Shown: positions 25,786 through 34,925 of the stretch, in pieces
Layout: the number at the start of each line of letters is the position of its first letter
Numbering within the stretch: the first letter of the stretch is position 1
Assembly: GCA_024278275.1 (NCBI GenBank)
Contig: JAJRTN010000025.1
Location: 1-35,089, forward strand
From: Candidatus Hydrogenedentota bacterium
Lineage (GTDB): Bacteria > Hydrogenedentota > Hydrogenedentia > Hydrogenedentales > JAJRTN01
Direction of reading: 5' to 3'
Length of the DNA: 35,089 bases
Made by a program: the position numbers and the translations under genes
Notes under the pieces: generated by a model
Databases searched by the model: none
Told to the model about the DNA's origin: nothing
What the model saw: the letters and a program-made list of their open reading frames with translations, nothing else

Positions 25786-27111
25786 ATGAATGCAAAGATT
25801 CGCATTGAGCTGTCCGTCATGATGTTCTTGCAGTTTTTCATTTGGGGGGCCTGGGCCGTCACCATGGGGGCCTACTTGGGCAAGATTGGTTTTAGCGGTG
25901 CCGACATCGGCCGCGCCTACAGCACCACCGCCATCGCCGCCATCCTCTCCCCCTTCTTCGTGGGCATGGTGGCGGACCGGTTCTTCTCGGCCCAGAAAGT
26001 ACTCGGCCTGCTGCACCTGGCGGGCGCCGTGCTCATGTTCTTTGCGGCGAAGACCACGGAACCCATGCCCTTCTTCTGGGTTCTGCTGGCCTATGCCCTC
26101 TGCTACATGCCCACTCTCGCCCTCACCAATGCCATCGCCTTCAACCAGATGGATAACACGGAACGCCAGTTCCCGGCCATTCGCGTCTTCGGCACCCTTG
26201 GCTGGATCGTGGCCGGCATCGCCATCGGCCTTGTAAGCGGACAGGTCGGGAAGAACATAGAACTCACTAGTATCCCTCTGTTCATGGCGGCGGGTTGCTC
26301 GGTCCTCATGGGCTTCTACAGCTTCTTTCTTCCGAGTACGCCTCCAGCGGCGCTAGGAAAGAAAGTCTCCATCGGTGAAGTCTTGGGCCTGGACGCGCTG
26401 AAGTTGATGAAAGAGTTCTCGTTCACCGTCTTCGTGCTCAGTTCCCTCCTGATCTGTATCCCCTTGGCCTTCTACTACAATTTCACGAACATGTTCCTCA
26501 ATGAGAGCGGCATGGCGAGTGTGGCAACCGAGATGAACCTGCGCCAACTATTTGAACTTGGCTGGAAGGATTTTGTGCTGGCCTTGCCTTCCTTCTTCAT
26601 GGGAAGTGTTGCTGCGAAGATGACGATGGGCCAGATGTCCGAAGTGGCCTTCATGCTGGTCATGCCTTTCTTCTTCAAACGGCTGGGCGTCAAGAAAATG
26701 CTCTTGGTGGGCATGCTGGCCTGGGTGGCCCGCTACCTGCTCTTTGCCTATGGCAACACCGGGCCGCTGGTGTTCATGTTCTACGGCGGTATCCTGCTGC
26801 ATGGCGTCTGCTATGACTTCTTTTTCGTGACCGGCCAGATCTACGTGGACAAGGTGGCGCCTGAATCCATTCGCGCCAGCGCCCAGGGTTTCATCGCCCT
26901 CGTGACCTACGGCGTGGGCATGGCCATCGGTTCCATGTTCGTCTCCGGCTACGTGGTGGACTCCTTCGCCACCGTCAATGAGGCCAACGAAGTGGTGGGC
27001 CACGTCTGGAGGAACATCTGGCTGGTGCCCGCGGGCATGGCCCTGGTGGTGGCCGTGCTGTTCATGTTCCTTTTCCGCGCCAAGGTAGACGCCGAGGCCA
27101 CCGGGGAATAA
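25786..27111 (+). CDS. MFS transporter, nucleoside:H+ symporter family
   Basis: The product is 441 residues with about 12 membrane helices. The N-terminus (IELSVMMFLQFFIWGAWAVTMGAYL) and the segment NAIAFNQMDNTERQFPAIRVFGTLGWIVAGI are typical of the nucleoside:H+ symporter (NupG/XapB-like) branch of the major facilitator superfamily. It probably takes up a nucleoside or a related compound with protons across the inner membrane. The ATG at 25786 is preferred over the TTG six bases earlier; AGGA lies upstream. The gene stands alone, and the next gene, on the other strand, converges on it. Confidence 0.9.
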   Translation: MNAKIRIELSVMMFLQFFIWGAWAVTMGAYLGKIGFSGADIGRAYSTTAIAAILSPFFVGMVADRFFSAQKVLGLLHLAGAVLMFFAAKTTEPMPFFWVLLAYALCYMPTLALTNAIAFNQMDNTERQFPAIRVFGTLGWIVAGIAIGLVSGQVGKNIELTSIPLFMAAGCSVLMGFYSFFLPSTPPAALGKKVSIGEVLGLDALKLMKEFSFTVFVLSSLLICIPLAFYYNFTNMFLNESGMASVATEMNLRQLFELGWKDFVLALPSFFMGSVAAKMTMGQMSEVAFMLVMPFFFKRLGVKKMLLVGMLAWVARYLLFAYGNTGPLVFMFYGGILLHGVCYDFFFVTGQIYVDKVAPESIRASAQGFIALVTYGVGMAIGSMFVSGYVVDSFATVNEANEVVGHVWRNIWLVPAGMALVVAVLFMFLFRAKVDAEATGE

Positions 27112-27126
27112 CCGGAACGCAGACAC

Positions 27127-27192
27127 GGACAAACACCGACCGGCACGGACATGGGGGGCTTCTCTTCTGTCCCTGTGGGTCCGTGTTTGTCC
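27127..27192. terminator. Long imperfect hairpin between convergent genes
   Basis: Arms 27127-27140 (GGACAAACACCGAC) and 27179-27192 (GTCCGTGTTTGTCC) pair at 13 of 14 positions. CACGGACA and TGTCCCTGTG inside can extend the stem. The left side has near-repeats of CACGGACA/CACCGACC. Its position between the MFS stop and the DUF5989 stop fits a bidirectional transcription barrier. Confidence 0.5.
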
Positions 27193-27221
27193 CTGTTCTG
27201 TTCGTGCTGCTGTTGGCTCCC

Positions 27222-27437
27222 CTACATGGCGTAGATGAAAGGTGCGACCACCCCCGACTTCGTGGCCACGGCGAAGAGGAGTCCCAGCAGCACCAGTGCC
27301 AGGATAATGGGTGCAAGCCAAAACTTCTTACGCACGCGCATGAAATCCCAGATTTCGGCGAGAAAACTTCTTTCCCCGAGGTCGGCAAGCGGATCAGAGG
27401 ACGCGGTGTCTTGCTGGTGCTTCGGCTCATGATTCAT
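27222..27437 (-). CDS. DUF5989 family small membrane protein
   Basis: The 71-residue product has an acidic N-terminal tail, then FLAEIWDFMRVRKKFWLAPI, one long hydrophobic helix (IILALVLLGLLFAVATKSG) and the ending VAPFIYAM. The FLxELWxFMRxRKKxWLxPI to APFIY pattern is that of the DUF5989 family, whose function is unknown. GGAGGT sits seven bases upstream of the ATG. Family members are often seen beside SxtJ-like and carbamoyltransferase genes in glycan clusters; no such genes are here. Confidence 0.85.
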   Translation of the reverse strand: MNHEPKHQQDTASSDPLADLGERSFLAEIWDFMRVRKKFWLAPIILALVLLGLLFAVATKSGVVAPFIYAM

Positions 27438-27567
27438 GGTGTTCCACCTCCGTCATGTGACCATCTCGCTGATAATCGTCTTTTCCCAGATGGTAACCGT
27501 TCACAGCCGTGAAAAACCAATGGGCGAATCAAGGGATCCGCGCCGGCTTCAATACCGTGGAGCGCAA

Positions 27568-27597
27568 TTGATCTCTTCGCCGGAAAAGTGATATATT
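27568..27597 (+). promoter_or_regulatory. Predicted tRNA-Glu promoter
   Basis: TTGATC (27568-27573) and TATATT (27592-27597) are 18 bases apart, giving a leader of roughly 48 bases before the mature tRNA. Confidence 0.45.
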
Positions 27598-27652
27598 ACC
27601 TGCGTTCTCGACAAGGTCAATCCCTGTCCAATCGGGCGGGTTGGTTGGTTTT

Positions 27653-27730
<78 letters not shown>

Positions 27731-27735
27731 TTTTG

Positions 27736-27780
27736 AAACACCTCAAGTCCTTTATTCCAAGGGGCTTGAGGTGTTTTCTT
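27736..27780 (+). terminator. Intrinsic terminator after tRNA-Glu
   Basis: AAACACCTCAAG (27736-27747) and CTTGAGGTGTTT (27765-27776) form a perfect 12-bp stem, followed by a pyrimidine run (TTTTCTTCTTC). It lies six bases after the tRNA CCA. Confidence 0.85.
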
Positions 27781-27830
27781 CTTCCCCCCCCGGGAAAATC
27801 AAAACACACACGAATGAGATTACGTGCCCC

Positions 27831-28511
27831 ATGGGCTTCTACGCACGCCATATATTGCCCAAAGTGGTTGATTTTGCCTGCCGTTCGGGGTCCGTTATGA
27901 AGCAACGAGAGAAAGTGGTCCCCCTGGCAAAAGGCCGTGTGTTGGAGCTGGGCTTCGGCTCGGGGCTGAACCTGCCCTATTACGACAAGACCCGCGTGAC
28001 CCGGGTGTGGGCGTTGGAACCCCACGGCGAGATGTGGTCCGGGGCCAGGGAGAGGGTGGAGGCGGTCCCTTTCCCGGTCGAGCACCTCCCCGCCCCCGCC
28101 GAAACGGTGCCCCTCGACGATGGAACCGTGGATACGGTGCTCTCCACGTTCACCCTATGCACGATCCCGGACCCGGTCCGCGCCCTGGCCGAGGCACGGC
28201 GCGTACTCAAACCGGGGGGCGCCCTGGTGTTTTGTGAACACGGCGCGGCCCCGGACGCGGGCGTTCTGCGCTGGCAGAACCGGTTGAATCCCTGTTGGGG
28301 ACGGATAGGCGGCGGGTGCCACCTGAACCGGCCCATTCCCGCGTTGCTTGTCGAAGGAGGGTTCCGTATTGAGAAAATGGAAGCCGGGTATGTGCCGGGC
28401 TGGAAACCCGCGAGTTTCAACTACTGGGGCACCGCCGTTCCCCGGCAGGCAACCGACTTGACCGGGGGGGAAGGGGGGCGTAACCTTCCCGGGCGTGTTC
28501 CACGAACGTGA
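27831..28511 (+). CDS. Class I SAM-dependent methyltransferase
   Basis: The 226-residue protein carries SAM-binding motif I, VLELGFGSGLNL, followed by WALEPHGEM (motif II), DTVLSTFTLCTI (post-motif) and ARRVLKPGGALVFCEHG. The layout resembles UbiE/METTL7-type and phosphatidylethanolamine methyltransferases; the acceptor is unknown. An upstream GTG at 27771 lies inside the tRNA terminator, so the ATG at 27831 is the realistic start, although its ribosome binding site is weak. The C-terminal 15 residues (GGEGGRNLPGRVPRT) look like read-through tail. Confidence 0.87.
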   Translation: MGFYARHILPKVVDFACRSGSVMKQREKVVPLAKGRVLELGFGSGLNLPYYDKTRVTRVWALEPHGEMWSGARERVEAVPFPVEHLPAPAETVPLDDGTVDTVLSTFTLCTIPDPVRALAEARRVLKPGGALVFCEHGAAPDAGVLRWQNRLNPCWGRIGGGCHLNRPIPALLVEGGFRIEKMEAGYVPGWKPASFNYWGTAVPRQATDLTGGEGGRNLPGRVPRT

Positions 28512-28539
28512 GAAGACAAAAAAAGAGGAAGCGGAAACC

Positions 28540-30285
28540 ATGCCCATCACCATGAGTACCGCCGCTGCCTGTATTTTTCTGACGAGTATGGTCGCGGCAT
28601 TCGGGCAGGACTCCCCAAACGCGGCGTCCGCGCCTCGTGTCTTCGAGGTATCGGATCACGGCGCCGTGGGCGACGGCCACACGGATGACGGGCCGGCCAT
28701 CTGGCGGGCCGTGCAGGCCGTCCGCCACTATGATGGCCCCGCGGTACTGGCCTTCGGTAAGGGGCGCCGCTACCGGGTCGCTTCCCTGCCGGTGGACGCC
28801 CCCACCGCCCACCTCTTTACCCTCAGTGATGACCACGACATCGAGATAGACGGGCGGGGCTGTACTTTTGTGCTCCGCTTTCCCCTCCACTTCATCAGCA
28901 TTGCCCATTCGGAACGGGTGACCTTCCACGATTTCACCTTTACCTACGACCCCCTTACGTTCACCCAGGGCCACGTAGCGGCGGTACACCCGGAGATGGG
29001 TGCCCTGGACGTGCAACTCCTGGACGGTTTTGACCTGCCCGCCTTCGACCCCGCCGAAACGGACTTCAATGGCGCGTGGCATTTCTGCTGGACCTTCAAT
29101 CCCGCCTGCCACGTCTTCACGAAGACCATCAAGGCCATTGATGAAGCCCACACTGCGCGGCGGGTCTTCCGGGTGTTTGTGCAGGACGGCGTCGTGGGCG
29201 CCCTGGGCCGGTTCAAGCCCGGCGAGACGCGGATCGTGGTGCCCACGCTGGGCGTGGTTGACGGCGTTCCCCAGCGCAGCGGCACCCACTCCTGGATCAG
29301 CGGTTCCAGGGACATCACGCTGCGGGACATCACCCAGCATGCCGCCCCGGATTTCTCTTTCTGCCTGTGGGGCAACCTGGGGAGAATCCTCGTGCATAAC
29401 GTCGATATCCGTCCGCCCGAAGGGTCCGGCAGATGGATCGCCTCCTGGCGCGACGGCTTCCACGTCAAGCAGAACCGGGGACCCATCATCATCGAGGACT
29501 CTTACCTGGAGGGGCTCCTAGACGACTGCGTCAACGTGTCGCAGATTTCCCTGACCGTCGAGGACGTCGCGGCGGATAACCGCTACCGCATCCGCGTGGT
29601 GAACAGGGAATCCTTCCCAACCATCGAACCGGGCTTCACCCTCGAAGGCTGGAACCGCGTGTCCGGCAAGTATTGCGGCAAACGGACCATTACGAAAGTG
29701 GAACCCGGCCCCGCGCCGGGCTACTGGAACACCCTGGTCACCGTGGACCGCCCCCTTGATCACCTCGTGGCCGACGGGGACACGGTCCGCCTCTGGATCA
29801 ACGAATGCGCCAACCCCGGCACTATTATACGCAACAACCAATTCCACGGCAGCGTGCGGTTTCGCTCCGCCGGCCGCTTCGAGAACAACCTGGTCGAGAG
29901 CTTCATGATCATCAAGCCCGACGGCGCGGAGGGTCCCATCGCGCACGACATGGTCTTCCGCGGCAACCTCCTTCCCGCCAGCGGCATCCGGACCATCTTC
30001 GCCGTGATGCGCAACGAGGGAGTGACCGCCCTGCCGCCCCACGACCATGCGGCCCCCGCCGACCGCATGGTCCACGACATCCTCTTCGAAGGCAACACCA
30101 TCGGCCGCCCCATCTACCTTTTCGACGCCCGGGACGTGACTTTTCGCGACAACACCTTCACCGGAGACGGCGGAGTGGTCCTGCGCAACAGCGGCCCGGT
30201 CCATGTCGAAGGCAGTCCCGCCCGCGTGGTGAAGGAACTGGGCGGAAACAACGAAGTCATTCTCACGCCGAAAGGGAATGAGTGA
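28540..30285 (+). CDS. Secreted right-handed beta-helix protein, GH110-like glycosidase
   Basis: The 581-residue protein begins with a signal peptide (MPITMSTAAACIFLTSMVAAFGQ) and then FEVSDHGAVGDGHTDDGPAIWRAV, the pectate-lyase-superfamily opening. Repeated strand patterns (NNQFHGSVRFRSAGRFENN, EGNTIGRPIYLFDARDVTF) mark a parallel beta-helix. The segment DGFHVKQNRGPIIIEDSYLEG with LLDDCVNV recalls the conserved region of GH110 alpha-1,3-galactosidases, so an exo-galactosidase or related activity is inferred. GH28-like or other beta-helix enzymes remain possible. The ATG at 28540 follows AGAGGAAG. It is one of two adjacent secreted carbohydrate-active genes. Confidence 0.82.
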   Translation: MPITMSTAAACIFLTSMVAAFGQDSPNAASAPRVFEVSDHGAVGDGHTDDGPAIWRAVQAVRHYDGPAVLAFGKGRRYRVASLPVDAPTAHLFTLSDDHDIEIDGRGCTFVLRFPLHFISIAHSERVTFHDFTFTYDPLTFTQGHVAAVHPEMGALDVQLLDGFDLPAFDPAETDFNGAWHFCWTFNPACHVFTKTIKAIDEAHTARRVFRVFVQDGVVGALGRFKPGETRIVVPTLGVVDGVPQRSGTHSWISGSRDITLRDITQHAAPDFSFCLWGNLGRILVHNVDIRPPEGSGRWIASWRDGFHVKQNRGPIIIEDSYLEGLLDDCVNVSQISLTVEDVAADNRYRIRVVNRESFPTIEPGFTLEGWNRVSGKYCGKRTITKVEPGPAPGYWNTLVTVDRPLDHLVADGDTVRLWINECANPGTIIRNNQFHGSVRFRSAGRFENNLVESFMIIKPDGAEGPIAHDMVFRGNLLPASGIRTIFAVMRNEGVTALPPHDHAAPADRMVHDILFEGNTIGRPIYLFDARDVTFRDNTFTGDGGVVLRNSGPVHVEGSPARVVKELGGNNEVILTPKGNE

Positions 30286-30448
30286 AACATCACCGGCACG
30301 GAGGCGGCACCAAACCTTTTATCCCTACGAGACATTTGCGAAATGGAGGATTTTTTGCGTACCGGATTATGTATTGAATTCGCTGAAAAGCATCTTTTCG
30401 TAAATAGTGTTTCGTAATTTTCCCACAAAAGACACTGAAAGGTCTGGT

Positions 30449-31917
30449 ATGCTCAATCCATTCATGACCATCACCGCCATTACACTGGTATTCACCGGCA
30501 CCGCTTGGACACAAGAAACTGCCGCGCCGGGCGAGGTGACCCTGCGCTTTTCCGAACAGGCCACCCCCCATCCCGTCTGGGGCTTCGGGGGCGAGTGGGA
30601 CCCTCATTTCTGGCGGTCCCAGAATACGCGGCGTGGTTGCGACGAGGCGGCCTGGAAAAAGGTGACCGGCAAGATCCGTGACATGGGGGTCGGCCGCGTG
30701 CGTATGATGATACTGCCTGATTGGTACGAACCGGACAACGACAACGACGACCCTGCCAAAACGGACCGGGACGCCTTCACCTGGGACAGCGAGGCCATGA
30801 CATCGCTCTATCGCCACCTGGATTTCTCCAGGAGGCGGGCATTGCGGTTACCCTGACCTGGTGGTGCGCCCCCGTGAAGCGCCAGCTCGACGGAAAGCCC
30901 TATTGGCTGGCTTATCCCGAGGTGAAGCAATGGTGTTCCGCGCCCAACGACGTGGACGAGTGCGTGGAAAACGTGGTCGCCGGGCTCCAGTACCTGGTCC
31001 GGGAGCGCGGCTATTCCTGCGTCGATGCCTTCACCTTCGTCAACGAGCCGGACTGGACGTTCTTCAATAACGACAACGAAGTGAAGTTCGACTACTACGC
31101 GGAGATCTGCCGTGCCATTGATGCCCGTTTGAAGGCGGTTGGCCTGCGGGATCGGATCGCCCTCGATCTGGCCGACGCCAGCACGCACCGCGGTTGGCTC
31201 AAGCAGTCGGTGGAGGCCCTCGCGGGGGTGGCCGACCGGTACAACGCCCACGCCTACATCTTCTCCTGCGAGGACAAGGACTACCCGGCGGCCATGGGCG
31301 CATGGATTGGCGCGCGGGTGAAAACCTGCGGCGACCGCCCTTTCAGCACGAACGAACTGGGCACGCGCCATTACCGGGGAGCCTACACCGCCACGGACGT
31401 GGAGACCTTCCAACGCGCCTTCTGCGTGGCCCAGTACGCTCTGCTGGGGCTCAACGAAGGCATGACCGGCGCGCTGTTCTGGGGCCTTTATGATCAGTAC
31501 TACTACGACGGGGACGATCCGGACGACGGCAGCAACGGCGGCATGATGAAGACCAACCTCATGGCCTATGTCGATCAGGATTGGCGGCTGCGTCCCACGG
31601 GACAGGCCTGGACCCTGGTGTGCCAGGCGGCCCCCCGCGGCGCCCGCGTCCATCCGGGAACGTCCACCGACCCGGACGTGGACGGGGTCGCGCTGGTTTT
31701 GCCTAAAGGCGACACCCGGGTACTGCTGGTGAACCGTGCCACCACCCCGCGCACGGTACACCCCGGCGCGCTGCCCGGGAACCCCAAACGGGCCGAGGCG
31801 CCAAAGGTTACCATCTTCGGGCGGGACGGTTTGCGGCGGGGCACGCCCGGCAATGATCGTGCGGTGACGCTGCCCGGCGAATCGCTGGTGTTGCTTTCCT
31901 TTGCCGGAGAAGGCTGA
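30449..31917 (+). pseudogene. Secreted glycoside hydrolase (clan GH-A type) broken by a one-base frameshift
   Basis: Two frames join into one protein. The first (30449 to about 30823) gives a signal peptide (MLNPFMTITAITLVFTGTAWTQ) and the start of a barrel (GFGGEWDPHFW, VGRVRMMILPDWYEP). It should continue YRHLDFLQEAGIAVTLTWW, but a base is missing in the T-run at 30823-30825, so it ends at a TGA near 30854. The following frame to 31917 gives the rest. The acid/base Glu is in TFVNEPDW (codon 31045-31047) and the likely nucleophile in FSTNELGTRH (codon 31354-31356). This is a GH5/GH39-like layout; substrate unknown. Either the gene is recently inactivated or the base call is wrong. The 163 bases before it are AT-rich, as for a promoter region. 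Confidence 0.82.
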
Positions 31918-31932
31918 TCGCCATGTAACGTC

Positions 31933-31961
31933 ATGGGATCATGGAGACCTGAAGATCCCAT
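31933..31961. other. Hairpin after the glycoside hydrolase gene
   Basis: ATGGGATC (31933-31940) and GATCCCAT (31954-31961) are exact complements around 13 bases. No T-run follows. The rest of the 31918-32136 gap shows no gene. Confidence 0.35.
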
Positions 31962-32136
31962 TAACAGGGCTCCCCTACCCCTATCCACGCGTATGGCCCG
32001 GGCCCATGTCCTGCCCCCGTGTACTTCAGCCTCATTCCAGCCGGGAGGAAGGGTGTTGCCCTTGCACCCATCTCCATATGGTGGTTTCCAGGTTCATGGA
32101 AACAAGGCGAACGAAACGGCCGTACGGAAAGTGTTT

Positions 32137-33486
32137 TCAGTTGCCCAGTGCCTCCAGGGTCTTTCGGAATGGGCGCAGCCCGGCGATCAGGACCACCGCC
32201 GCCAGCAAGCAGGCCGGGAAGCCCACCAAGGCCAGGCTGTAGCGGAGATGGGTCTCGTTCCTGAAGAGGTAGTCGGTACACCACGCGACGGCGGTGGGGG
32301 CGCCACCGAGGCCGATAAGATTGATGGCGAAAAGGTAGATGGCGGAGGCCTGCCCCCGCATGGTGTTGGGCATCATTTCCTGGATGGCGGCCGGAGCCGT
32401 GCCGAAGGCCATGGCCACGGCGAAGGTGGTGGGCGCGACCAAGGCCAGGGCGGCCATGCCGTCGGGCATGAGGGGATAGAGCAGTGCGAAAGGACAGTTA
32501 AGCAGGGCGGCCGCCACGCCCGCGCGGATTCGTGCGTCCCGGTAGCCCCGCGCGGCCATCCAGTCCGCCAGGACGCCGCCGGAAAGAATGCCCAGGCTGC
32601 CGAAGACGAAGATCACACCACCATAGCGCAGCCCCGTTTCCGCGGTGGTCCAGCCATAGGTGCGTTGGAAGAACGCGGGGATCCAGGAAAAGTTCACCCA
32701 CCCCACAAACGCCAGGAGGGAAAATCCTACGTTATGGCAGGCGATGGCCTTCCAGTTGACCCGGAAGTATCGCGCCACTTCCTTTACGGAAGCGGTCGGG
32801 ACGTTGCTGCCGGCGCTCCCCCGCCGGAGGGGTTCACGGATGGTGTAGAGCAGCCCCGCGAAGAGCAGCCCGGGCGCGCCCACCAGGATGAAGGCCGCTT
32901 GCCAGGCGCGAAGCGTGCCCACCACGGGGAGGGTTAGCCCGCCCTGTTCGATCAGGCGGCTCACGATAACTCCGCCCAGGGCGTAGGCCATGCCCGCCCC
33001 GAGGTAGATCCCCATGCCGTAGACGCTGATGGCCAGGGCCAGCCGCCGGGGTGGGAAGTAGTCCGCGATAAGCGAGTAGGCAGCGGGAGAGAGGGTCGCC
33101 TCGCCCACGCCCACCCCCATGCGCGCGAGAAAAAGCTGCCAATAGCGTTGCGCCAGACCGCAGCCCAGGGTCATGAGGCTCCACAGCCCCAATCCCACGG
33201 CGATGATGGTCCGCCGGCTTCGCGTGTCGGTCAAGCGCCCCAGGGGCACCCCCAGCACCGTGTAGAACAGGGCGAAGCTGAAGCCCAGGAGGTAACTCAT
33301 TTGCGTGTCGGTGAGGTCCAGGTCCGCCTTGATGGGGCCTACCAGCAGCGCCAGTAATTGGCGGTCCACAAAGGAAAAAACGTAGACCACCATGAGTACC
33401 AGCACGACGTACCATGCGTAAGCGCCGGGGGGATAGTCCTTTTCCGGGGCGGTTACCTTGTCGTCCCGGGCGTTTCCATCCTTCAT
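32137..33486 (-). CDS. MFS transporter, spinster-like
   Basis: The 449-residue protein has about 12 membrane helices. YVFSFVDRQLLALLVGPIKADLDLTDTQMSYLLGFSFALFY to GRLTDTRSRR covers helices 1-3 and the A-loop. MGVGVGEATLSPAAYSLIADYFPPRRLALAISVYGMGIYLG is the helix 4-5 region typical of the spinster-like branch. Members move sphingolipids in eukaryotes and sugar acids or other organic anions in bacteria; the substrate is not readable here. AAAGGTGG just upstream supports ATG at 33486. It may serve uptake next to the secreted glycosidases, but that is inference from position only. Confidence 0.9.
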   Translation of the reverse strand: MKDGNARDDKVTAPEKDYPPGAYAWYVVLVLMVVYVFSFVDRQLLALLVGPIKADLDLTDTQMSYLLGFSFALFYTVLGVPLGRLTDTRSRRTIIAVGLGLWSLMTLGCGLAQRYWQLFLARMGVGVGEATLSPAAYSLIADYFPPRRLALAISVYGMGIYLGAGMAYALGGVIVSRLIEQGGLTLPVVGTLRAWQAAFILVGAPGLLFAGLLYTIREPLRRGSAGSNVPTASVKEVARYFRVNWKAIACHNVGFSLLAFVGWVNFSWIPAFFQRTYGWTTAETGLRYGGVIFVFGSLGILSGGVLADWMAARGYRDARIRAGVAAALLNCPFALLYPLMPDGMAALALVAPTTFAVAMAFGTAPAAIQEMMPNTMRGQASAIYLFAINLIGLGGAPTAVAWCTDYLFRNETHLRYSLALVGFPACLLAAVVLIAGLRPFRKTLEALGN

Positions 33487-33726
33487 ATTCCACCTTTCCG
33501 GCCCCGACCAAGGCCACCGTGCCGAGACCCTACCACACGTCTTGGTCGCCTGCAACCCGGTGCCATGCGCGGGTCCGGGCGGGGGCACACAGCCTCCCGG
33601 TTCCGGCCGGGCCGGGTTGGGTTCACTTACTTACATGGTTATGCGGTCTCCCCGCAGGGACGCATGACAACAGGGACAACCGTCTACGCTTTCCCCAAGG
33701 ATACTTCGTTATCGCGCGACGGCGAT

Positions 33727-34455
33727 CTATTCCCCCGCCTTTCTGCCCAGCCGTCCCCACTCGTAGCTGATCAGCGTGGCGCCCACCACGGCGGCCACCT
33801 CGGAACGGAAGGTGTGTTGTCCCAGGCCGATGGACTTTGCACCCTTTTCACGGGACAGCCGTAGCTCGTCGTCCGTGAAATCGCCTTCCGGCCCCACCAG
33901 CAGGATGGCATCCGCGCCCGTGAGACATTCGGAAAGGGGGTGCGGCGCGCCCCGCATGTCGGCGATGAGCACATCGCCCCGCGCCTCCGCGAGCACGGCG
34001 TCCAGGCCGTCCATCATCATGAACTCGGGCAACCACAACGAACCACATTGCTTTCCCGCCTCGATGGCCACGCGAAGCCACTTTCCCCTTGGTTTGGGTG
34101 GACGCTCGGACCGGGCGCTCGGGAAAAAGAGAAACCGGTCGACGCCCAATTCCGTGCCCCGGCGGATGAGTTCCTCGACCGGTTTATCGCGGTGCAGCCA
34201 CGCCGGGGCGATGGTGAGCGTGGGAGAAGGGCGCGGAACCGCATGCTCGGACTCGATCAACACGGTCGCATCGCGCCGTCCCTCGGGGCACAGTGTTCCG
34301 GTCAATTCACGTCCCCGTCCATCGAAAAGGACTACCCGCGCCCCGTGACGCAGCCGCGCCACCCGCAGGGCATGGCGGGCTTCTTCCTCGGGAAGAACGA
34401 TCTCGGCGGAGGTGGGCGTTTCCGGCGCTATGTAAAAGCGGTGTAGGTGAGCCAT
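33727..34455 (-). CDS. rsmE: 16S rRNA (uracil1498-N3)-methyltransferase RsmE
   Basis: RsmE is a SPOUT-class methyltransferase that modifies U1498 of 16S rRNA in the 30S subunit. The 242-residue product opens with HRFYIAPETP and the PUA-like RHALRVARLRHGARVVLFDGRG. It contains the PAWLHRDKPVEELIRRGTELGV helix and RSERPP, and ends with the trefoil-knot sequence LLVGPEGDFTDDEL and SIGLGQHTFRSEVAAVVGA. The last part usually reads LGxxxLRxETA, so F and V replace two common residues. It is 240 bases upstream of the MFS gene on the same strand, with no recognised gene between. Confidence 0.93.
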   Translation of the reverse strand: MAHLHRFYIAPETPTSAEIVLPEEEARHALRVARLRHGARVVLFDGRGRELTGTLCPEGRRDATVLIESEHAVPRPSPTLTIAPAWLHRDKPVEELIRRGTELGVDRFLFFPSARSERPPKPRGKWLRVAIEAGKQCGSLWLPEFMMMDGLDAVLAEARGDVLIADMRGAPHPLSECLTGADAILLVGPEGDFTDDELRLSREKGAKSIGLGQHTFRSEVAAVVGATLISYEWGRLGRKAGE

Positions 34456-34612
34456 GACGGGAGCATAGCAAGTGTACCGGGAGGGAACAACCGGTGTGCC
34501 GAAGTGGTCGCGGGAATGGGAGGGATGGAGCGATCAAGATGTCTGCCGGCTTCATCCACCGTGTTCAGGTGTTCCCCCCGCATGTGTCAGGGCTGCGCTA
34601 TGGTTTCCTTTT

Positions 34613-34642
34613 TTGACACTTCCCGGTGCTATTTGCTATCCT
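34613..34642 (+). promoter_or_regulatory. Predicted tRNA-Val promoter
   Basis: A consensus TTGACA (34613-34618) and TATCCT (34637-34642) are 18 bases apart; the mature tRNA begins 14 bases further on. Confidence 0.65.
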
Positions 34643-34655
34643 CTCCTTTTCCAAA

Positions 34656-34732
34656 GGGCGTTTAGCTCAGCTGGTTAGAGTGCCACGTTGACATCGTGGA
34701 GGTCACTGGTTCGAGTCCAGTAACGCCCACCA
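34656..34732 (+). tRNA. tRNA-Val (anticodon GAC)
   Basis: The acceptor stem GGGCGTT pairs with AACGCCC. The anticodon stem CCACG/CGTGG encloses TTGACAT with anticodon GAC, and the T arm is ACTGG-TTCGAGT-CCAGT. CCA is encoded at 34730-34732. Confidence 0.96.
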
Positions 34733-34744
34733 TTTACTATCCTC

Positions 34745-34780
34745 ACAACCCCTTGATACTCAAGGGGTTGTATCTTTTTT
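34745..34780 (+). terminator. Intrinsic terminator after tRNA-Val
   Basis: ACAACCCCTTGA (34745-34756) and TCAAGGGGTTGT (34760-34771) form a perfect 12-bp stem with a 3-base loop, followed by ATCTTTTTT. Confidence 0.9.
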
Positions 34781-34925
34781 GACACACGAACGTGCGACCG
34801 CCCAGAATTTCCGATGGACAATCTGGTGGACACTTGGTCCATAAACCTAGAAAAGGCAGTAGCGGCCCGTGCGGCGGCCTCTTGGGCGTCGCACCTGTCA
34901 AGAAATAACCGGTCGGCACCGCGTG

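Noticed and set aside
30815-30856. Programmed frameshift in the glycoside hydrolase gene
   Set aside because: There is only a three-T run, no slippery heptamer and no obvious downstream pseudoknot; mutation or base-call error is simpler.
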